The notes beneath the pieces were generated by a model, which had not been told where the DNA came from, did no database searches, and saw only the letters and a list, made by a program, of their open reading frames with translations. Below are positions 1 to 10,990 of a DNA stretch of 64,000 bases, piece after piece (within the stretch, counting starts at the first letter, position 1; every line of letters starts with the position of its first letter). Source of the stretch: Ichthyophis bannanicus (Eukaryota; Chordata; Amphibia; Gymnophiona; Ichthyophiidae). The stretch is from positions 708,569,637 through 708,633,636 of the forward strand of contig CM066033.1 in assembly GCA_033557465.1 (NCBI GenBank), given 5' to 3'. A program made the translations under genes and the position numbers.

Positions 1-1700
1 ATCTAAACCGTAAGGTTATGGTGGAGTTGATAACTACCACCGAAGTGGTTGTGGAACCCCAAAACATGCTGGATAACATAAGAATGGGAAAGAACCATCT
101 GTCAGAATCATAGCTATATGAGCCTGGACAGTCAGGTAGATAAATAGGAAATACATATCTACCTATAGTAGAAAATCTTGAGAGATACATATATAGATAT
201 AGATAGAAATATATATATATATATAGATAGATAGATAGATATAGATATAGAGAATATATCTATAGTGAGATACGAAGGCATAGACATCTGTAAGATGTAT
301 GCTATAGGAATGAAGATATATAGGCCTCTATATGGGAGTCTGCAATGCAGCAGACAGAGATATGCCTACACAAATGGTATTCACATAGGAAAAAGTGGAA
401 AGGAAAGATTCATCTAATAACAAGAAGGTGGAACCTACTTGAGAAGATATATAGAAAATCAATTTCCACTGGTTATGAGCTACAGGGATGCTAGGTAGTG
501 GAATAACCAGGATAGTTACGTGAAAGCAGAGGATATCAGTCTGCAGCCAGCAAGTCCTGAGTATTCTAGAACTCTAGCATAGTAAGTGGACAGAAGACAC
601 ATAAAAATGACATATCCAGCTGACCTGCTTAAGGGCAAAAATGTATCATGCGTTCTTACCATGAGGACGAGCTGGAAGGAGAAAACATATTCCCAATTGG
701 AAGTACTATGGACCAAAGCAGGGAATTAGCAACTCCTTACGTTTGCACGTAAGAGGAGGCCTATGTCCTTTATATTAAAAGGAGAACTTTTCTAGTCATG
801 GGAGACATGACTGAAAAAGCCTTTTTCAATCATCTAGTATGCTGATGGAGAAAAAAAACCCCATGCTCTCTAGCAAGGGCCCATAGTGGAGAGCTTCTTT
901 GTAGAATTGCAGAGAGCATGATGCAGGAGAAAAAGGAGATAGAACTGGCTGCAGGAGAGCCAGTACCTATGTCAACTATGCTGCCAAACCCAGGGGAATG
1001 GAGATGGCAGAGAAGACAATCCAATAAGCTTGTAGTGAAAATATTTCTAAGACAGATGACAGCACTGACTTGGAGCCACTACTAAGACCAGACAGAATGT
1101 TAGTGGAGGACAAATCTGGTTGCTGATGGACAAGAACCAGTGGTCCAAACATTAAAGCTCCTGCAGTGGCAGCTGCTTGCCAGACAGCAGAAAGAATGGT
1201 ACTGTTTAAAACAGAAAGAACAGAACAAGAGTAGAAAACTCTGGACATGTCTGATGAACTGCTGCAAGGCAAGATTGAAGAAAAGGAGTCAACTCAGAGA
1301 AGAGAACTCCGCAATGGAAAAGTAGCAAAACTAGAGCGGCTGAAGAAAAGCCCTCCTGTGAAGGAATACCGCTCTTACAGAGGAAAAACCTTGGTAAGAG
1401 GGGAAAAAGAATGGAACTGAAGAAGACTTACAAAAAGTAAGTCTATAGAAGGAAGACAGACATGCTGGCACAGAAAACTATCGCTTGATAGTGGTTAGAC
1501 CTCTTTCCTTAGCAGGAAGAAGAGGAGAACCCTATGATCTAGAAGCATGAACATCCTGACAGCTCAGAGAACATAGAAAGAATGGATGTCTTTGGGAAGA
1601 GATCCATGTTTAGGATTTAGAATGACAGCAGTGGACTGCTTCTATTGAGAAGAAGTAACTGTAGATTCTAACTCCAAGAGTCACAAGCATCAAATGATGA
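1..1700. other. Non-coding stretch downstream of DIRS-1 gag, unidentified
   Basis: No reading frame here resembles a known protein; the few frames of 60-100 codons lack motifs. It holds an AT/GATA microsatellite near 186-252 and otherwise purine-rich unique-looking sequence. By position it should be the polymerase region or 3' non-coding part of DIRS-1, but I see no RT, RNase H or recombinase motifs. Confidence 0.4.
186..252. repeat. AT-rich (GATA/TA) microsatellite
   Basis: Runs of TA and of GATA units alternate over about 65 bases, with imperfect continuation to about 260. Simple-sequence repeat with no other content. Confidence 0.85.
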
Positions 1701-2789
1701 TTGATCAGAAACCCTGTGGTTGCTGGGTTTGCTGAGCCTGGTGAGAGGTTGGATTCTTCAGACCAGGATGATGCCTTCCCTGTTTGGGAACATCTGTATG
1801 ATGGGCAAGTGATGAATAAAACCTCCTGTGGGAAGAAAGTTTGGTAGGACATTTCCTACCTACTGGGACAGAAGAAGGTGTAGAACCACCCCTAGGAACA
1901 GGTAAATCAGTGGACAATTGAGTAACCTGACGTAAAGACTCCTTGTTGAAAAGATTTTCTCCAGTGCAAGGAGTATGTCCTTGTTGTGCCCATTTGTCCA
2001 AGTCTGAAGCTTGGAGCCAGGCTCTACGTCGTGCCCCTATAGCTATAGCAGAAGTCCTGCTAACAGACTCAAAAGAGTCTAGGGAAGCACGAGAAAGAAA
2101 CCAAGAGATATTCTGGAGATGCTTAAGCAGTGAGGAATAGTTTGTACTCTTGGAATCTGAAAGGAAAGGAGTCAAAAGATGTAAGTGCTTTGTGACCTCC
2201 TCAAGAGATAGACTCATATAAAAAATATATGAGAGAATTCTTGCAGAAAGCATAGATGTCTGGAAGGTTTGACGTCCAAAGGCATCAAGTGTCTGAGACT
2301 CACAACCTGGCGGATAAGAAGAGTGCTTTTTCTTACTCTTTATCCACCTCATTGCTGATTCCACTACTATGGAATGATGAGGAAGTTGAGTCTTTTGAAA
2401 CCCTGGAGAGGGGGGCACTTGATATAAGAGATCAGTTGCCCTGGGAGGTGGGGGTACCCTGAAAGGTGTTTCCCACATTCCTAGAAGGAGATCCTGCAAG
2501 GAATGATGCAAAGGAAGCATTATGTTCTCCTTTGCTTTGGTAGAAAGAGAGCCTTGTGCAGGATCATGTTCTGGGATAGGCATGGCAAGAGATCTTGCTA
2601 TATCCAGGAGGAAGCTCTGAAAAGAGGGATCCCCAACAGGAATCTCCCTTGGACAGGTTAGATCTGAAGAACTAGCCTGAGCACCGACAGAGGTATCCAA
2701 AGATATAGGAATAGAAGATCCTGCACAGTGCAGTGTGGAATGCTTAAGGGATGGTCGCTGGAACTGGCTGTCAGGCGCAGCGGCCGTCA

Positions 2790-3560
2790 TTAGCACATTG
2801 TCCATGCCAGGTATCGACTCCAAGCTTGGTATAGAAGGGAGCGATCCTGCTGAAAAAAGCATGGCAGGAGTTGGCCACGATGCTACTGTGGATACCGGTA
2901 CCGATATCTGAGTCAAGCCCGACAGCAACATCGGAGTAGTCATCGGTGACAGTTCAATCGGCACCGAGGTCACCGAAAACCTCCGGTTGCTATTCTCGGT
3001 ACCGAGCCACCGGTATCGATCGGTGTCGGTACCAAGACGCATTGGTACCCAGTCTTCTAGACTAGAGATCGATTCCAAACTCGGCAACGAGGGCAGAGAG
3101 CCTGATAAGCGAAGCATGGAAGGCACCGACCGTAAAGGTAATGAGGACGTCGGTACCGATTTCGGTACCGTGTCTGATACCGGTGAAGGTCGGTCAACCA
3201 GTGGCAACTCAATCGGCCTCGAGGGAACCGAGAGTTGCGGATCCGAATCATCGGAACAGAGCCTTCGGTAGCACCGAGGGCCGGTACTGAGGCTAGTTGG
3301 TACCCAGTCCTCCAGACTGGAGATCGATTCCAGACTCGGCATCGAGGGAAGCGAGGCTATCGATGCACGTCTGGAGGGTACCGACGTCGGTGGTGGTATC
3401 GGTGCTGGTACCGATAATGGAAAGTCAGTCTGGAGAGTATCCACCGGTCCCGAAGGCATCGAGGACGCCAGATGACTATCCCTGGTGAGGAGTGTTTCAT
3501 CCAACACCAGTGCCGATGCCCCGGTACCGGTACCGCTCAAAGCGGATGCCACCACCAGAC
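2790..3560 (-). repeat. 255 bp tandem repeat coding an 85-residue Gag repeat, about 3 copies
   Basis: On the minus strand the coding sequence repeats with an exact 85-codon period: SLPSMPSLESISS at residue 68, SLPSLPSLESISS at 153 and SLPSIPSLESIPG at 238 of the 616-codon frame. The third copy is the most diverged. DIRS-4 gag (around 20530) has only one recognisable unit (PPMPNLESVSG), so the unit was amplified in the DIRS-1 lineage. The repeat region is studded with GGTACC. Confidence 0.85.
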
Positions 3561-3780
3561 ACGGCTGAGGTATGTTCTGTGAGGGGTGAGCCCCAGGAAC
3601 AACCTGAAACCCCTTATCTGCTTTGGAGACCGAAGACTCCCGCCGGGGTTTTGAAGCCAGTGAGGCCTCGAGGGCAAGGCCGGAGCAGTCTACATGCTGT
3701 GCATGAGACCTACCACCCGAGGACTGGCTAGTCTTAACAGACTGTTTGTGGGTTACCTGATCCTGTGTGGAAGAAGAAGG

Positions 3781-3838
3781 GGACGGTGCCCCGAAGTTGG
3801 AGGGGCACCGTCCCCTCCAACTTCGGGGGCACCTCGAA
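3781..3838. repeat. Short inverted repeat (hairpin) in the gag leader region
   Basis: GGTGCCCCGAAGTTGGAGG near 3785-3803 is answered by its near reverse complement CCTCCAACTTCGGGGGCACC near 3813-3832, with about 10 bases between. It lies at the gag frame break and may have promoted the rearrangement. Confidence 0.7.
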
Positions 3839-4635
3839 CATCGAGGGAACCTCGATGTTGAAGACCTCTTCCCACCAAAATGTTGTCAGGACCCAAGCAG
3901 GTTAGACACCGACTTCGAGGGTCTAAAAATAAAGTTGTACCGCCACAGTCTAAACATTTCTTGGAGAAAGTGTCTGGCGGTTCCATGAAGGAAAAAGAAG
4001 AGGCCTAAAAGGCCTAAGAGACCGTGGGACACTATGAAGAAAAAATATCCCGTGGAAAAGGAAAATTTTACAAGAAACGAAAAGAAAACACCGGCTGTAC
4101 CGGTGGCGTCGGGAAGACAGCCGCGACCACAAGAAAACTAAGAAATAAATGGAAATTACACTTACCTGGTAATTGATGTTCCTTGAGGGAGTACAGTTCA
4201 GTCCTCCACCACTGGGTAGTGCACCTCCTCCTGCAACATGGAGACTGGACAAGTCAAACTTGTGACATCACCGGGTATATCCTGCTGGTCTTCTCCCATG
4301 ATCCCCCAGTGACCTACTGTCAAAGCAGACTCAAAGGAGCAAACAAACAACCAGTTAAAGTACTAAATACAAAGCTATGCTCAAACTTCAACTTTAAAAT
4401 CACAGGGCCCCAAAAAGAAAGGCCGAAAACACCCACCTCCGTGCCCCTGTCCCCCTGCGCACCAAACAGCGGAAGACAGAGAGCTAGAAGGAAGGAGAAC
4501 TAAGGAAGAGTATAGGCAGAAAAGGTTGCTCTCGCGATTACCTGCCAAGCAGAGCCCGTTGCCGACTCCAGGATCCGAAAGCACACTCGGAACTGACGCC
4601 TCGCATCTGAAACATCCATCCCCGGGCGGGAATGA

Positions 4636-4735
4636 GGACTGAACTGTACTCCCTCAAGGAACATCAATTACCAGGTAAGTGTAATTTCCATTTCCTTATA
4701 GGTCCTACAGTTCAGTCCTCCACCACTGGGATGTA
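4636..4735. repeat. DIRS-2 internal complementary region (circle-junction template)
   Basis: The segment to about 4692 is the reverse complement of the left tip (compare 4150-4195). The segment from about 4693 onward is the complement of the right tip (compare 9880-9926). Together they place the two element ends side by side, which in DIRS elements is the template for completing the circular DNA. Confidence 0.8.
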
Positions 4736-4779
4736 CCAGAGCAGTAATCATTGGGAGGGACCTATCCAGTCGGCTCGGC

Positions 4780-7700
4780 CCCTAAACGAACAGAGCAGGC
4801 ACCGACCCCAGCCCGCTCCTCACGTCAACAGGCGGTAAGCCAACCAGGAAGACATGACCGAGAGCCCACTTGGATCCTCTTCACTGGTGAAAACAGCACA
4901 GAACTCTGCCCCAAGCAGCGCTAGTGCTTCAGAAAGACAAACTCGCCATCGCAAACACACTGAACGCCCTAGAAACAGACCTACTGAGAAGGCTACCGGA
5001 GCTCCGCCTGAAAAAATCCGCTTGAGCTCCCCCCTGGCTCTCGACCCCACCAGGGTGTCAAGTGTTAGCAACCGCTGCTCTCCCGCAGAACCCGCCTCCA
5101 CGGAGGGACAGGCAGCGAAGAGACCTCCCAGAAAGCGACGGAACCTTCACCTAAGGTCCAAGGAACGCAGGTTACAAGCAAAGTGTTCTTGCCTAAGTCC
5201 CAAACCGACAACTAGACAGGCACAGACAGATTCCACGAGGGAGAACGGAACCGAGGTCCATCCAGACAGAGGTGGGAAGCAAAATGAGGGAAATGGAAAA
5301 ACCACCAGCGTCAAACACCCTATTTGTCACACCTCTTAAGGGCTTTATTCTTTGCAACACAAAGTAGCTCTACAGCTATGTCCTGGACCAGTTGGAGTCT
5401 TTTTAATTGAGAATATGGAATGCAGCTAAGCAATGAGTTGCAATAAACCAAGCGTGATCCACCAAGGGCATATAAGAGGGTGTCAAGTGCCCCAGAGTCC
5501 AGCGTTGTTTCAGAAGATGTGGAGTCTTACATGGTGTGAAAAAAAAGAAAGGAGACTCTGGTAGCCACGCCCACGACGCAATGCCAGTAGGTCAACCGCT
5601 TACATCACCTGGATATGCCCTCCGGAATTGGAGGAACCATGCAGAAGTAGCAATCGCCGACGTGATCCATGGGCCCTCTCCAGATCATTGGAACCGCAAA
5701 AGACTTTGATGGTCTTTTCCCATCCATCCACAGCCTGAGATCTGCTACACATGTATTGCAGCATATGTGTGGCGCCTAGCTTTTATCCTGATCTTTTATT
5801 CTGCAGCCAAAATATAAATTGTAGGCTTTCTGAACCGCCACAGTCATATGCCATTTTTGTGATGTAAAAGTCACATCACCACAACTAGAGCAGAAATTAT
5901 CTGCATGATTAACATCAGTACGAGGAATCGCCAAATATGCTGTGAGTGACCTATCGGTATAAAATAAATATGTCTTTTTTTTTTTTTTACTGTCAAGCGA
6001 GGCAAATTTAAGTAGTGACTGCATCAACTGGTTTTGGACAGTTATTTCGATTGGTTGCAAGTAAAGATTATGCAAGCTCACGCAAATGTTGCAGAATACA
6101 CTGGTAATGGTCCCCACTGACTAATGAAGAGCACATATCTTAGCAACCAGACCCAGTCGGCCCTTTTCACTATGACCTCTGAAAGGCATAGAATGGACCG
6201 GGCCACAGCCCCATACCAATGCGTCGACGCTATCCAGTAGCCTCATATGTCCTCTGCTAAACATCGACCCGTCGCCGCAGACTGACAGGTCGCCATGAGG
6301 TCCAATATGGGCTGAACGCATCTGAGCACACGCGGCGCGCACACCGCCTGATGCAATCTCACTCCTCCGGCAAACACTCGGACCCCGCTAAGGACATTCG
6401 CCACCACAGTGTCCCCACCGAAACGCAGGCCGCCAAGGCTTCAACCGCGCACGCTGTCCCTTCGCTCGGGCCACCCTGACCACCCGACCGACTCCACCCT
6501 GCCGATCGAAATAGGCCACCATCCCGGAGATCTCAGACAGCACCTACAGCGCTCGATCCGCTACCGTGTCCGCGAACGCCTGCCATGGCTGACGTACCGC
6601 GTACCGTTCCAGTCAGACGATGGAACACTGGGCGTGCTGCGTACACTAAAACGCCTTGTACATAAAGGATCCCCAAAATGTAGCTGAGTCTAACCACGCT
6701 CCGGCCAAGCTCCGGGAAGAAAGGGACAGAACCTTATAAAAAAGAAGTGGGGACAATTAGGAAGGCTTTCCTGTTTGATTATTCTTTTTTTTTTTTTTTC
6801 CCTTTTTCCTTTTTACAACTCCATAAGGGCCACAAGGCACACAACCGAACAGGGCATTGTCCAGAGAACGCAAGGCCCCTCCTCCAGGCTGACTCCACAT
6901 CCACAGCCTAAACCGGCAGTCACCTTGGCTGATGCTGAGCAGCGCGGAAGCCAACTTGTCAGCCCAGCATATGAAGTATGCCTACTAGTACAGCATTCCA
7001 CAATGGAGGGGCATGTAACCGGACGGCTTTGAATATGAACCTACAGATATCCCGCGCTTGCTCCAAGACGAGCACTGTGCAGCCTACTGGTCTTCTCGGA
7101 GCACCGCCACGACCCGAAGACCTAAACCGGCCAGCAAAAGACAACGTACGCTGGGCCCGAAGGAACCTGGTTGAACGGATCCCAGCACTCCCTGTATCGT
7201 TAGGATCGGAGCCTCCCCCCAAGGACTCAGCCCTGGCTGGAACCGGCTGAGCATAACTCCAGGCCCTGCGGCGAGCCCCCACGAAGAAGTGGGACGCAAC
7301 GATGCCTTGAGGAAAGGGAAGGCCCAATGGGTGAAGCAAGTTGCTAGCCGACCAAGGGAGTAAACCCCACACGCGCACCTCAACGGAAGGTCGGAAGAAC
7401 CGAGGATTCTGGTCCCACAGGTGCGCCTGCTAGCCTTTAACATACACCTCCGCAGGTACAAAAAACTTAAATTGTGAGCACCTTCAGGGGTAAGGGGAAT
7501 AGACGACAGCCTCCGACTGTTGACTACCTTGTCTTGCACAACAGACAGCAGCACCCCACCAAACAAATGATTGGGACTATATGACCTCAGAACCCCAAGG
7601 CAGAGGTAAAACAGTAGAACGTGCAGTGGACGTGAATTTCCAGATCTGCCAGCCCCCCTGCCCACATTGAGAAGAGGCAGAGAAGAACTGGACCGGCGGA

Positions 7701-8330
7701 TCTGGAGGGGTGCCTCCTGGACAGCCGGGCCACCAAAGGGAAAGCTGATGACTGAGGCCCAAACTCCTCAGGATGGCCACATCTTGCATTGGCAACCCCA
7801 TGCAACACCATGACAGCACCGCTCACGATATCCCAAGCGATCTCTGTCATTGCTGCAACAATCACCTGAGCATGAGATCACAGACGGAACACGGACGTGC
7901 ACCTAAGAAGTATGAGCCTATCCAACATCCAGCACCACATGTCCAGGTGTCCCACTCCTGTCACCCAAAACACAGGACGCTTGAACCTAGGTGACCGTCA
8001 TAGCAAAGACAGGGAGGCCTGACTGCCGCTATCAACCCTTCCAGGACCCTGGAACACTAAGCCCCAGACTGTGCCATCCAGCAACACTTCTCACGATCCC
8101 CAGCAGGGGCCTTTCCCCAGATGGCCCAGACGGGCAGTGTTCCTGCCAAATGGGCAAGCTGCGCTCTGATAACATAGTGCAGAAAACCAAATCAAAGTGT
8201 CTTAACCTAGCTAATTTTTGTCTAATAGTGATCATTCATAATATCAGCCAGGCTCAATCATAACATTAGTATTAATGATCTCTAAAGATTGAAGAGTTAC
8301 TAATGTAACACTAATTGGTGTTTTGTTTTG
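4780..8330. other. DIRS-2 interior, no recognisable genes
   Basis: Several frames of 60-190 codons exist on both strands (for example 4854-5339 plus and 7084-7665 minus), but none shows a motif of DIRS Gag, RT, RNase H or recombinase, and none resembles a host protein I know. Two poly-T runs (about 5971-5988 and 6784-6800) and GC-rich stretches at 6350-7250 are the only composition features. It may be captured sequence or very old repeats. Confidence 0.4.
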
Positions 8331-8339
8331 TTTTTAAGA

Positions 8340-8820
8340 GAGCTTCAAAGGCGATCTTGGAAACTACAGACCAATGAATCTGAGTTCAGTGCCAGTTAAA
8401 TGATAGAACTTGTTCTGAAAAGCAGCACCAAGCTGTCTTTTCAAAGGGTTAATAAACATGTGAGTAAGCCAAATGATATGTATCGGGATGTTTTAGAAGG
8501 TACTTGACAAAGCCCCTTATGAACTTCTCCTGAGGAAGGAGATGATGTGCTATTATAGAATGGGAAATGGATCAAAAACAGGAACACAATAGGACTAAAT
8601 GGCCAGTTTTCTCACAGGAGACCCGTAAATAGTGGAATGTCTCGGGATCTGCACTGGAACTGGCATCTGGTAACATCTACTGCACTGAAATGATCTGGAA
8701 AAGAGATCAGCAAGCATGGCGATCAAATTTGCAGATGGCATAACGACATTTAGAGGCTGTCTGCACAATTTCCAAGCGTATAAACATGGAAATAGCATCC
8801 TTATGTAAATGACAATTTCA
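8340..8820 (+). pseudogene. Decayed CR1 reverse transcriptase fragment
   Basis: Translated across several frames, this reads as an eroded CR1 RT: a GDLGNYRPMNLSSVPVK-like block near 8350, then a piece resembling the segment before GVPQGS (LNGQFSHRRPVNSG near 8597), then remnants of the F-ADD region (ICRWHND near 8728). Stops and indels are frequent, so it is much older than CR1-1 at the right end of the window. The call rests on order and spacing of weak motifs. Confidence 0.5.
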
Positions 8821-8999
8821 GAAAGGGCTCAATTTGTAGGTGGTTGTGCCGCCGATGACCCTGAATGGCCAAATCCTAGCACAGAAACCTGCTGCTGACA
8901 GACGTCGCTAACTGCCAGAATGCAGACAAAGGTAAAGGCACCCCCCAAGAAGTAAAACCCAAACCAATCACATTGCATTCAAAGAACTATAAACTATCA

Positions 9000-9062
9000 T
9001 GAAATTAAAAGGAAATTAAAATTAAAAGGAAATTAAAATTAGAATTAAAATTAAAATTAAAA
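9000..9062. repeat. AATTAAAA-type simple repeat
   Basis: Tandem GGAAATTAAAATTAAAA units over about 60 bases, with a similar AAATGAAA-rich stretch at 9601-9655. Confidence 0.8.
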
Positions 9063-9926
9063 GTAACAGCAAAAGGAAGTCCTTATCTGGGTGTAGCCGC
9101 ATGGAACAGCGTCGTCTGCTCAAACGCGGGGCTGCTCCGCTCTCCGCCACGAGGCCTCAGCCCTGCCGAGAAAATGGCGCCAATCCGAAGCAGGCCCGTT
9201 TGGCGCCAAACACCACAGAGGCGGCAAGAGCTCAGAGCCCCTCCATGCGGACTCGAGAGACTCCCTTGTGGCGTCGGGATGCAGCAGTTACCCCGCTGTA
9301 GCTGCGGGGTGAAGAGCTGTCCAGACACGCTGCTGCCTCGCGCCACCAGAAGTAGCAGACGCTGCGAGCCCCGGCCCACCGGCTAAAGAACCTCGAACGG
9401 CCTGAGGCTCCCGCCGCGATGGGAATCTGCCGCATGGACACTGCCAAAATGCAGGTGTTCCACAGAGCTCACCCCCGTACAGTCCTGGGGGAGAGATCAT
9501 CACCGGGCAGAGAGACCGAAGAATCCCAAGCAGAGAGGCTAGCTGGCAGCGTGAACTTTGAAAAGGGACAGAACCCCCCTTTACACTAAGGCAGACTAGG
9601 TGAAAATAAATAAAGTAAAAGTAAATGAAATTAAATGAAAATGAAAATGAATACAATTTACAGGATTACACCTAAAGAAGGGCAAAAGAAACGCAAGGTA
9701 AATCAAATCCTGACTAACTGCTCCTAAACTGCTTCTCAAGTGAGCCCAGCACCTAGGCTCACTACGTCCTCATGCTGCATGGAGACTGGACACACTGGGG
9801 GATCATGGGAGAAGACCAGCAGGATATACCCGGTGATGTCACAAGTTTGACTTGTCCAGTCTCCATGTTGCAGGAGGAGGTGCACTACCCAGTGGTGGAG
9901 GACTGAACTGTAGGACCGATAAGGAA

Positions 9927-10147
9927 AAACAAGAATTTTCTGCGGTGACAGGAGGACGTCCTGCCGGCTCCGCGGAAAAATGAAAACTGAGGAGAGGCAG
10001 TTGGGAAAGGCGGGAAGGCAGCACGCAGGTGTGGTGGGATGCTTTCAAAAGCTCTTTGATTGGACGCTGGGAAGCGTTCCCGCGCAGACTCCGTCGGTAC
10101 CGACGTACCCATATGTGAAGACTCATTCCTGCTTGTTCCTGGAGATA
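9927..10147 (-). mobile_element. DIRS-1 right end (inverted terminal repeat), separated from its body by DIRS-2
   Basis: This 220 bp piece aligns along its length with the right end of DIRS-4 (21345-21552), both finishing in a CATATGTGAAGACT block followed by a GTTCCTGGAGAT tip. It abuts the DIRS-3 terminal repeat at 10148 without extra sequence. Confidence 0.8.
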
Positions 10148-10990
10148 CTGGACTTACCTGCTAATTGAGGTTCCTTGAGTTCCTACAGTCCAGTCCCAGT
10201 ATCTGTGGGTATTCACACCCCACCAGCAGCTTGGAGACTGAGCATGTCATGCTTCTCATGAAATCAGCATACATAGAGAGCTGGAATCTCCCACCGGCCC
10301 TCAGTATCCTACTGACAAAGCAGACTCACGGAACAAATATAATGAACTTTTGCAAAAAACGACTAACTCCCCTCCCCACCCAGGAAGGAGAAACACTTAC
10401 CCACTACATAAGAGAAAGCGAGAGAGAGGCTGTGCAGATGTACCGACCGATCACCCCTGAATTCAACATTCCACTTCTTAGCCGCTGTGGAACAACAATT
10501 TTCTCTGTTTCTTTTTCATTTTTTCCCCCCACCGTGTCTCAGAAAGCACTATGACCTGTGTTCTTCCACTGTCCGTCTTCGCACTGAATGCTATGCACTT
10601 CTTCAAGCCGAGGTAAGGCCCAGTCACCAGTGTCTGCCAATTAGGGAGGGATTCAGGACTGCACTGTAGGAACTCAAGGAACCTCAATTAGTAGGTAAGC
10701 CTAATTTTCTCTTCTATGTTGTTCCTCCAGTCCAGTCCAGTCACCTGTGAGATGTACCATAGTTGTACTATACTTGGGAGGGACCCGCCAAGCCGGCTTG
10801 AAGAACGGCCACACCAAACCGAGCATCCTGAGACACCTGTACGTGCAGCCAGTAGTGCTTCACAAAGGATGACAAGGATGCCCATATTGCTGCCTTGCAG
10901 ATATCCACTGGCGGCATCAAACTGAACTCTCCCCAAGAAGCGGCCTGGGCACGGGTGGAATGTGCCCTCAATCCTGTGGACACTAGTCTA
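10148..10990 (-). mobile_element. DIRS-3, left part (terminal repeat, internal complementary region, recombinase end)
   Basis: The terminal repeat at 10148 to about 10330 begins inside the ACTTACCTGCTAATTGAGG block. The internal complementary region at about 10655-10760 carries the reverse complement of that block followed by the complement of the opposite tip. Comparison with it suggests that the outermost ~11 bases of the terminal repeat are missing at 10148, where DIRS-1 abuts. The recombinase gene then runs leftward and is broken at 10990 by L2-1, resuming at 52313. Confidence 0.8.
10768..10990 (-). pseudogene. DIRS-3 tyrosine recombinase, C-terminal part
   Basis: Reads LRAHSTRAQAASWGEFSLMP, then DICKAAIWASL and FVKHYWLHV, closely parallel to DIRS-5 recombinase (HSTRAQATSW, DICRAATWSSL, FTKHYRLDV). 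HSTR is the His-x-x-Arg catalytic box and the tyrosine in KHY is the expected nucleophile. The enzyme would integrate circular DIRS DNA. The upstream codons are at 52320-52441 and onward, on the far side of the 41 kb L2-1 insertion, so the gene is dead. Confidence 0.85.

Larger units (their letters stand above)
1705..3986 (-). pseudogene. DIRS-1 Gag-like protein, disrupted near its N terminus
   Basis: A 616-codon open frame (3555-1705) carries the conserved DIRS Gag core, with a block around MLSARILSYIFYMSLSLEEV and an IGARRRAWLQASDLDKW-like segment, which also occurs in DIRS-4 Gag at 19542-19921. The N-terminal part lies in another frame at 3986-3753 and starts with a zinc-knuckle-like CLDC...CLTC motif, so at least one frameshift or stop separates them. 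Residues 68-323 contain three copies of an 85-residue repeat, each opening with SLPSxPSLESI (residues 68, 153 and 238). Gag would package the element RNA. Assignment to DIRS Gag rests on comparison with the two other gag genes in this window. Nucleotide composition is odd: GGTACC occurs 11 times between 2897 and 3535. Confidence 0.7.
1..4149 (-). mobile_element. DIRS-1, partial DIRS retrotransposon (3'-side and gag portion; continues beyond left edge)
   Basis: Minus-strand DIRS-type element recognised from its gag gene (1705-3986) and from its right end, which resumes at 9927-10147 after DIRS-2. The sequence just above the break and the right-hand end are clearly related to the intact right end of DIRS-4 (21320-21552), which shows they belong to one element. 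No reverse transcriptase or recombinase from this copy can be read in the window. The 1.7 kb below gag does not look like DIRS polymerase, so this may be a non-autonomous or rearranged member, or the polymerase lies beyond the left edge. The left terminus is not in the window. Confidence 0.75.
4150..9926 (-). mobile_element. DIRS-2, non-autonomous DIRS element inserted in DIRS-1
   Basis: The left inverted terminal repeat (4150 to about 4350) is the reverse complement of the right one (about 9735-9926), including the shared CTCCTCCTGCAACATGGAGA block. The internal complementary region at about 4640-4735 joins the complement of the left tip to that of the right tip, as expected for a DIRS replication intermediate, and this fixes the ends within 1-2 bases. 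There is no target duplication. Past the internal complementary region only a few codons of the recombinase end can be aligned with DIRS-5 (4735-4780). The remaining ~4.5 kb has no DIRS polymerase, recombinase or Gag I can recognise, and includes a decayed CR1 piece. It was probably mobilised in trans. Confidence 0.75.

Noticed and set aside
4854..5339. 161-codon plus-strand frame in DIRS-2
   Set aside because: Low-complexity Arg/Ser/Thr/Pro protein with no motif, inside a transposable element; no support as a gene.
7084..7665. 193-codon minus-strand frame in DIRS-2
   Set aside because: No similarity to DIRS Gag, RT or recombinase and no known domain; overlapping frames of similar length exist in this GC-rich stretch.
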